Source: Thermodesulfobacteriota bacterium (GTDB taxonomy: Bacteria; Desulfobacterota; Desulfocorpusculales; Desulfocorpusculum). Taken from it: 9,117 nt of DNA. The notes beneath the pieces were generated by a model, which saw only the letters and a program-made list of their open reading frames with translations, had not been told where the DNA came from and made no database searches. The stretch lies in contig JAPWUY010000040.1 of NCBI GenBank assembly GCA_028275295.1, forward strand, positions 1-9,117, read 5' to 3'. Shown one piece after another: positions 5,582 through 9,117 of this stretch (its first letter is position 1; every line of letters starts with the position of its first letter). The translations under genes and the position numbers were made by a program.

Positions 5582-6145
5582 ATGCCTCCAGATACGGGAA
5601 AGAGGGTGCTCCTCGATGCATCAGGGGTGAGAAGGGCTTTGAGGAGGATGGCGAGCCAGATAGCCGAGCGCCATCCGGGAGAGGGTGACTTGGCCCTCGT
5701 AGGGATAAGGACAAACGGGATTTACATTGCCCAAAGGCTCGCCAAGGAGATCGAGGCCATAGAGGGCCTAAGGCTCGAGACGGGGATCATAGATGTCACC
5801 CTCTACAGGGATGACATCTCTAGAGGAAGGCCGCACCCACTGGTCAAGAGGACCGAGATCCCATTCCCAGTTGACGACAGGAAGATAATCCTCGTGGATG
5901 ATGTGCTCTTCACTGGCAGGACGACCCGCGCAGCACTCGATGCCCTCATGGATTTCGGGAGGCCAGCTCTGGTCGAGCTCGCTGTGCTTGTGGACAGGGG
6001 GCATAGGGAGTTGCCCATTCGGGCTGACTATGTGGGGCTCGAGGTCTCGACCTCCAGGGATGAATCCGTGATAGTTCGCATGGAAGAGGCCGAGGGAGCC
6101 GATGAGGTCCTCCTTGTGGGGCCAGGGTGGAAAGGGGAGTCGTGA
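5582..6145 (+). CDS. pyrR: PyrR: pyrimidine operon regulator / uracil phosphoribosyltransferase
   Basis: The product is 187 residues, the usual PyrR length (about 180). The family binds UMP/UTP and PRPP, regulates pyr mRNA by binding leader RNA, and often has uracil phosphoribosyltransferase activity (uracil + PRPP to UMP). Visible are the VGIRTNG segment (40-46), [10 protein letters not shown] (70-79), the PRPP-binding loop [20 protein letters not shown] (103-122) and [16 protein letters not shown] (137-152), all PyrR-specific rather than Upp-type. ATG 5582 has AAGGGA (5569-5574) seven bases upstream and gives the normal N-terminus. The stop overlaps the pyrB start, so it heads a translationally coupled pyrR-pyrB-pyrC operon. 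Whether it acts by attenuation or at a ribosome-binding site is not shown by the sequence. Confidence 0.95.
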   Translation: MPPDTGKRVLLDASGVRRALRRMASQIAERHPGEGDLALVGIRTNGIYIAQRLAKEIEAIEGLRLETGIIDVTLYRDDISRGRPHPLVKRTEIPFPVDDRKIILVDDVLFTGRTTRAALDALMDFGRPALVELAVLVDRGHRELPIRADYVGLEVSTSRDESVIVRMEEAEGADEVLLVGPGWKGES

Positions 6146-7101
6146 GCGAGGTGGCTTGGCAGAAGGGCTGGTGGAGAAAGGATCTCCTCAGCATAAAGGA
6201 GCTCAGCCGCGAGGAGATCCAGATGATCCTGGATACCGCCGACTCCTTCAAGGAGATCTCCACGAGGGACATAAAGAAGGTTCCCACCCTGAGGGGGAAG
6301 ACCGTGATCACCCTCTTTTACGAGCCCAGCACTCGCACGAGGACCTCCTTCGAGATCGCTGCAAAGAGGCTCAGTGCGGACACCATAAACATCTCGGTCT
6401 CCACAAGCAGTGTGGTGAAGGGCGAGACGCTCCTGGATACAGCCCTCAATCTCCAGGCCATGGAGCCCGACATAATAGTCTTGCGCCACAGCGCAGCGGG
6501 TGCACCGGATATGCTGGCTCGAGCCCTGAAGGCCTCGGTGATAAACGCGGGAGATGGCTTCAGGGAGCACCCGACTCAGGCCCTCCTCGACATGATGACG
6601 GTGAGGGAGAAGAAGGGAAGCCTCGAGGGATTGCTCCTGGCAATCGTGGGAGACATAGCCCACAGCAGGGTTGCCAGGTCCAACATTTACGGGTTCAAGA
6701 AAATGGGGGCCAGGGTGAGAGTGGTCGGCCCAGGCACTCTCATCCCTAGGGGGATCGAATCCCTCGGGGTGGAAGTCTTCCACGACCTCAGGGAGGGGAT
6801 CAGGGGGGCGGATGTGGTAATGGCCCTGCGGATCCAGAGGGAGAGGCTCGAGGGGGCCTTTTTCCCCTCCGAGAGGGAATATGCCAGGTTTTTCGGCCTC
6901 AGCCTGGATGTGCTCAGGGAGATGGCGCCCAATGCCCTCATCATGCATCCAGGGCCCATGAATAGGGGGGTGGAGATAACGCCGGATGTGGCAGATGGGC
7001 CCGGCTCGGTGATCCTGGAGCAGGTGACCAATGGAGTCGCTGTGAGGATGGCTGTTCTCTACTTGCTTGCTGGAGGCACAAGAGGTGAGGATCTGCATTA
7101 G
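6142..7101 (+). CDS. pyrB: Aspartate carbamoyltransferase catalytic subunit
   Basis: This enzyme condenses carbamoyl phosphate with L-aspartate to carbamoyl-aspartate, step 2 of UMP synthesis, in the cytoplasm. The product is 319 residues. Visible are the carbamoyl-phosphate motif [11 protein letters not shown] (61-71), [10 protein letters not shown] with Lys93 from the neighbouring subunit's loop, HPTQALLDM (143-151), [12 protein letters not shown] (169-180), MALRIQRER (227-235) and [11 protein letters not shown] (269-279). GTG 6142 overlaps the pyrR stop as GTGA, with GGGGAG close upstream. GTG 6151 is a reasonable alternative and would be 3 residues shorter. Upstream GTG 6127 is less likely. 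The 3' end overlaps pyrC by 17 bases. No regulatory subunit gene (pyrI) lies nearby, so allosteric control of the E. coli kind is not expected from this locus. Confidence 0.96.
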   Translation: MSEVAWQKGWWRKDLLSIKELSREEIQMILDTADSFKEISTRDIKKVPTLRGKTVITLFYEPSTRTRTSFEIAAKRLSADTINISVSTSSVVKGETLLDTALNLQAMEPDIIVLRHSAAGAPDMLARALKASVINAGDGFREHPTQALLDMMTVREKKGSLEGLLLAIVGDIAHSRVARSNIYGFKKMGARVRVVGPGTLIPRGIESLGVEVFHDLREGIRGADVVMALRIQRERLEGAFFPSEREYARFFGLSLDVLREMAPNALIMHPGPMNRGVEITPDVADGPGSVILEQVTNGVAVRMAVLYLLAGGTRGEDLH

Positions 7102-8377
7102 AGGGGGAAGGGTGGTGGATCCCTCCCAGGGCCTCGATGGGCCCGCTGAGATCTGGATAAAGGGCGGCCAGATAGAGGCCATCTGTAGGGCTGGGGCTCC
7201 AGTCGGCGGATGCCAGAGGGACGCCCAGATCATAGAGGCGAAGGACTTCCTCATCGTTCCAGGCCTTGTGGACATGCACGTTCACCTGAGAGATCCTGGC
7301 TACGAGTACAAAGAGACCATCCTCACTGGAGCAGAGGCAGCTGTGGCAGGCGGGGTCACATCCGTAGCATGCATGCCCAATACCGATCCACCCATGGACC
7401 ATGGGGCGGTTGTGGAGTACGTCCTCAGGAAAGCCAAGGAGGCCGCCCTTGCCAAGGTCTATCCCATAGGAGCCATATCCCGGGGCCTGAAGGGGGAGGC
7501 CCTCTCCGAGATCGGGGAGCTCAAGGCCTCGGGGGTTGTGGCCATATCGGATGATGGGAGGCCGGTCACCAATGCCCTCGTCATGAGGAGGGCCATGGAG
7601 TACGCGAAGGGATTCGGTCTTCCTGTGATCTCCCATTGCGAGGAGCCCACTTTGAGTGCCAGGGGCTCCATGAATGAGGGAGAGGTCTCCCTGGAGCTGG
7701 GCTTGAGGGGAATTCCCTCGGTGGCCGAAGAAGCAATGGTGGCGAGGGACATTCTTCTCGCCGAGTGGACTGGATGCCACGTTCACATAGCCCACGTGAG
7801 CACGGCTGGGTCCGTGAGGCTCATAAGGGATGCCAAGAGAAGAGGGGTCAAGGTTACGGCAGAGGTCACCCCCCATCACCTGGTCCTGACCCACGATGCA
7901 GTGCGCAGCTGGGATACGGATACCAAGGTGAATCCCCCTTTGAGAAGCAGGGAGGACGTGGAAGCCCTCCAGGAGGCCTTGAGGGACGGGACAATAGATG
8001 TCATAGCTACAGATCATGCCCCCCATGCGAGGGTGGACAAGGAAGTGGAATACGAGCTTGCTGCGTTCGGAATATCCGGCTTGGAGACTTTGGTGGGCCT
8101 CACCTTGATGCTTGTGGAGAGAGGGGTCTTGGATCTCTCCCAGTGGGTGACGAAGGTCTCCCTGAACCCCGCAAGGATCCTGGGTATAAAGGGTGGGACC
8201 CTCACCCCGGGAAGCCCGGCGGATCTGACGATCATTGACACGAACACTTCCTGGAAGGTGGATCCCGCAAATTTCCGCTCCAAGGGGAAGAATACGCCTT
8301 TCAAGGGCTGGATCCTCAAGGGGAGGGTCGTCTACACCTTAGTAGATGGCCGCGTTGTGTACAAGGCAGGAATTTGA
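7085..8377 (+). CDS. pyrC: Dihydroorotase, class I (Aquifex/Bacillus type)
   Basis: This zinc amidohydrolase cyclises carbamoyl-aspartate to dihydroorotate, step 3 of UMP synthesis. The product is 430 residues, the class I length, against about 345 for the E. coli-type enzyme. Metal and active-site positions are visible: MHVHLRDPG (His65, His67), MPNTDPP (98-104), ISDDGRPV (Asp156/157), ISHCEE (His184), HIAHVST (His237) and ATDHAPH (Asp310). NPARILG (361-367) and [11 protein letters not shown] (371-381) are the usual C-terminal motifs. GTG 7085 is chosen because GGAGG (7072-7076) lies eight bases upstream and [13 protein letters not shown] fits the first strand; TTG 7067 would place the Shine-Dalgarno inside the gene. 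The 17-base overlap with pyrB implies coupled synthesis. In Aquifex the two enzymes form a complex, and the same is plausible here. Non-catalytic homologues usually lose metal ligands, but all are present here. Confidence 0.95.
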   Translation: MRICIRGGRVVDPSQGLDGPAEIWIKGGQIEAICRAGAPVGGCQRDAQIIEAKDFLIVPGLVDMHVHLRDPGYEYKETILTGAEAAVAGGVTSVACMPNTDPPMDHGAVVEYVLRKAKEAALAKVYPIGAISRGLKGEALSEIGELKASGVVAISDDGRPVTNALVMRRAMEYAKGFGLPVISHCEEPTLSARGSMNEGEVSLELGLRGIPSVAEEAMVARDILLAEWTGCHVHIAHVSTAGSVRLIRDAKRRGVKVTAEVTPHHLVLTHDAVRSWDTDTKVNPPLRSREDVEALQEALRDGTIDVIATDHAPHARVDKEVEYELAAFGISGLETLVGLTLMLVERGVLDLSQWVTKVSLNPARILGIKGGTLTPGSPADLTIIDTNTSWKVDPANFRSKGKNTPFKGWILKGRVVYTLVDGRVVYKAGI

Positions 8378-8581
8378 CCCCGAAGCAGTGATGTCGCCTT
8401 GGCATTGCCGAAAGGGGGCGTGGGTGAGCCAGGGGCCGGAGGGTCGGGCTCTGCACGACCGCAAAAAACCGCCTTGGGCGTGGAATCTACCCATCTTCAC
8501 GGCTTAAGACGAACACTTTCCTCCGGAAAACCACAAATGGCACCCGGGGGTTAAAACCATCTTCCGAGGACTTTCGACCCC
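8378..8581. other. Spacer between pyrC and the response-regulator gene
   Basis: No gene is seen in these 204 bases. The spacer contains the inverted repeat fragment at 8437-8466, and a very short stem at 8517-8529 (TTTCC-TCC-GGAAA). No convincing terminator for the pyr operon and no clear promoter hexamers for the regulator gene were found. Confidence 0.5.
8437..8466 (-). repeat. Short inverted fragment of the 229 bp array repeat
   Basis: Read on the minus strand, 8466-8437 gives TTTTGCGGTCGTGCAGAGCC then CGACCCTCCG. The start of array unit 3 (587-616) reads TTTTGCGGGCGTGCAGAGCC then CGCCCCTCCG. That is 28 of 30 identical. The two differences sit opposite each other in the GGGCG-N9-CGCCC stem and together turn one G-C pair into T-A, leaving GGTCG-N9-CGACC. 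Weaker likeness may continue (TGGCTCACC against TGGTCACC in unit 3). The unit is thus dispersed, not only tandem. Confidence 0.65.
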
Positions 8582-9117
8582 GTGGCCATAGACGTGCCGT
8601 CCCTGGTTGAACCTCGAGAAAATACTGCTCGCATCCTAGTTGTGGATGACGAGGAGGGCATGAGGGACTTCCTCTCCATACTCCTCCAGAAGGAGGGATA
8701 TATGGTGAAAACCGCAAAAAGCGGAGAGGAAGCCCTCCTCATCCTCGAGCAGGAGAGATTCGACCTCGTCATCACAGACCTGAGGATGCCGAAAATCACT
8801 GGCCTCGATGTGCTTCATAGGATTAAGGAAAAGGATCCAGAAATAGGGGTCGTCATGATAACCGCTTACGCCTCCACGGAGACGGCCGTGGATGCCATGA
8901 AAGGCGGTGCTTTCGATTACATAGCGAAGCCATTCGATGTCGAGGAGATGAAGGAGGTGGTGAAGGAGGCCCTCAAAAGGCGCCTAAGGGAGGAGATGGA
9001 CCGAACCTTGGGCCTCCAGAAGCGCACGAGAACGAGCTTCGGAGACATAATCGGGACAAGTCCCGCAATGCAGAAGATCTTCGATCTCATCCCCCGGGTG
9101 GCCGCAACCCCGATAAA
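8582..9117 (+). CDS. NtrC-family sigma54-type response regulator (N-terminal part)
   Basis: The 178 codons present run off the window end. Residues 17-135 form a receiver domain: ILVVDDEEGMRDF with acidic Asp22/Asp23, phospho-acceptor Asp66 in ITDLRMP, Thr94 in MITAYAS, and Lys116 in YIAKPF. A charged linker (about 128-150, EALKRRLREEMDRTL) leads to FGDIIGTSPAMQKIFDLIPR (153-172). This is the typical opening of the AAA+ sigma54-interaction domain, just before where Walker A would appear. The family, once phosphorylated by a sensor kinase, activates sigma54 promoters. GTG 8582 is the first start after the in-frame stop TAA 8552-8554, with GAGG at 8566-8569; GTG 8594 is an alternative. The kinase partner and target genes are not visible. 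Confidence 0.92.
   Translation, partial: MAIDVPSLVEPRENTARILVVDDEEGMRDFLSILLQKEGYMVKTAKSGEEALLILEQERFDLVITDLRMPKITGLDVLHRIKEKDPEIGVVMITAYASTETAVDAMKGGAFDYIAKPFDVEEMKEVVKEALKRRLREEMDRTLGLQKRTRTSFGDIIGTSPAMQKIFDLIPRVAATPI

Noticed and set aside
6028..7275. 415-residue minus-strand frame opposite pyrB
   Set aside because: It is the antisense shadow of pyrB, whose motifs are unmistakable. High G+C and AGG/CTC-rich codons keep the opposite strand open.
8401..8409. GGCATTGCC palindrome after pyrC as terminator
   Set aside because: The arms are four bases with a one-base centre and no T tract follows.

Overview
The window is about 60% G+C by eye. It holds eight protein genes, all on the + strand, behind a 0.9 kb tandem-repeat array. 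Arginine is written mostly as AGG/AGA and isoleucine often as ATA. The gene set is a PyrR-type pyrimidine operon (pyrR-pyrB-pyrC), an NtrC-type response regulator, truA, sugar-nucleotide genes and lepB. This suggests a Gram-negative bacterium, perhaps a deltaproteobacterium/Desulfobacterota, and the codon bias would suit a thermophile. The phylum is inference and not firmly shown.

Layout. (1) 1-918: a tandem array of a 227-230 bp unit. One copy is cut by the window edge, three are complete and a last one is truncated. Each of the first four copies carries a GGACGCAC-type hairpin whose arms differ between copies by compensating base pairs. A second stem, GGGCG-N9-CGCCC, is kept in all units where that part is present. 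The unit length is not a multiple of three, so open frames across the array are not one conserved protein. (2) 919-1121: spacer with a possible decayed coding fragment on the minus strand and the truA upstream signals. (3) 1122-2975: truA (tRNA pseudouridine synthase) and an NAD-dependent sugar-nucleotide 4-epimerase. (4) 3203-5172: UDP-glucose 6-dehydrogenase overlapping signal peptidase I (lepB) by one base. (5) 5173-5581: a 409 bp gene-free leader with promoter-like signals and several potential hairpins. (6) 5582-8377: pyrR, pyrB and pyrC, overlapping one another. (7) 8378-8581: spacer with a short inverted, mutated fragment of the array repeat. (8) 8582-9117: the N-terminal part of a sigma54-type response regulator, cut by the window end.

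How the genes fit together. The epimerase and Ugd would supply UDP-GlcNAc/UDP-GalNAc (or UDP-Glc/UDP-Gal) and UDP-glucuronate for surface polysaccharide. LepB, translationally coupled to ugd, processes exported proteins. PyrB and PyrC catalyse steps 2 and 3 of de novo UMP synthesis, with PyrR as the probable UMP/PRPP-sensing regulator. UMP is the precursor of the UDP-sugars used upstream, though a regulatory link is speculation. The core genes are ordinary. The unusual material is the covarying hairpin repeat, its dispersed inverted fragment, and the leader before pyrR.
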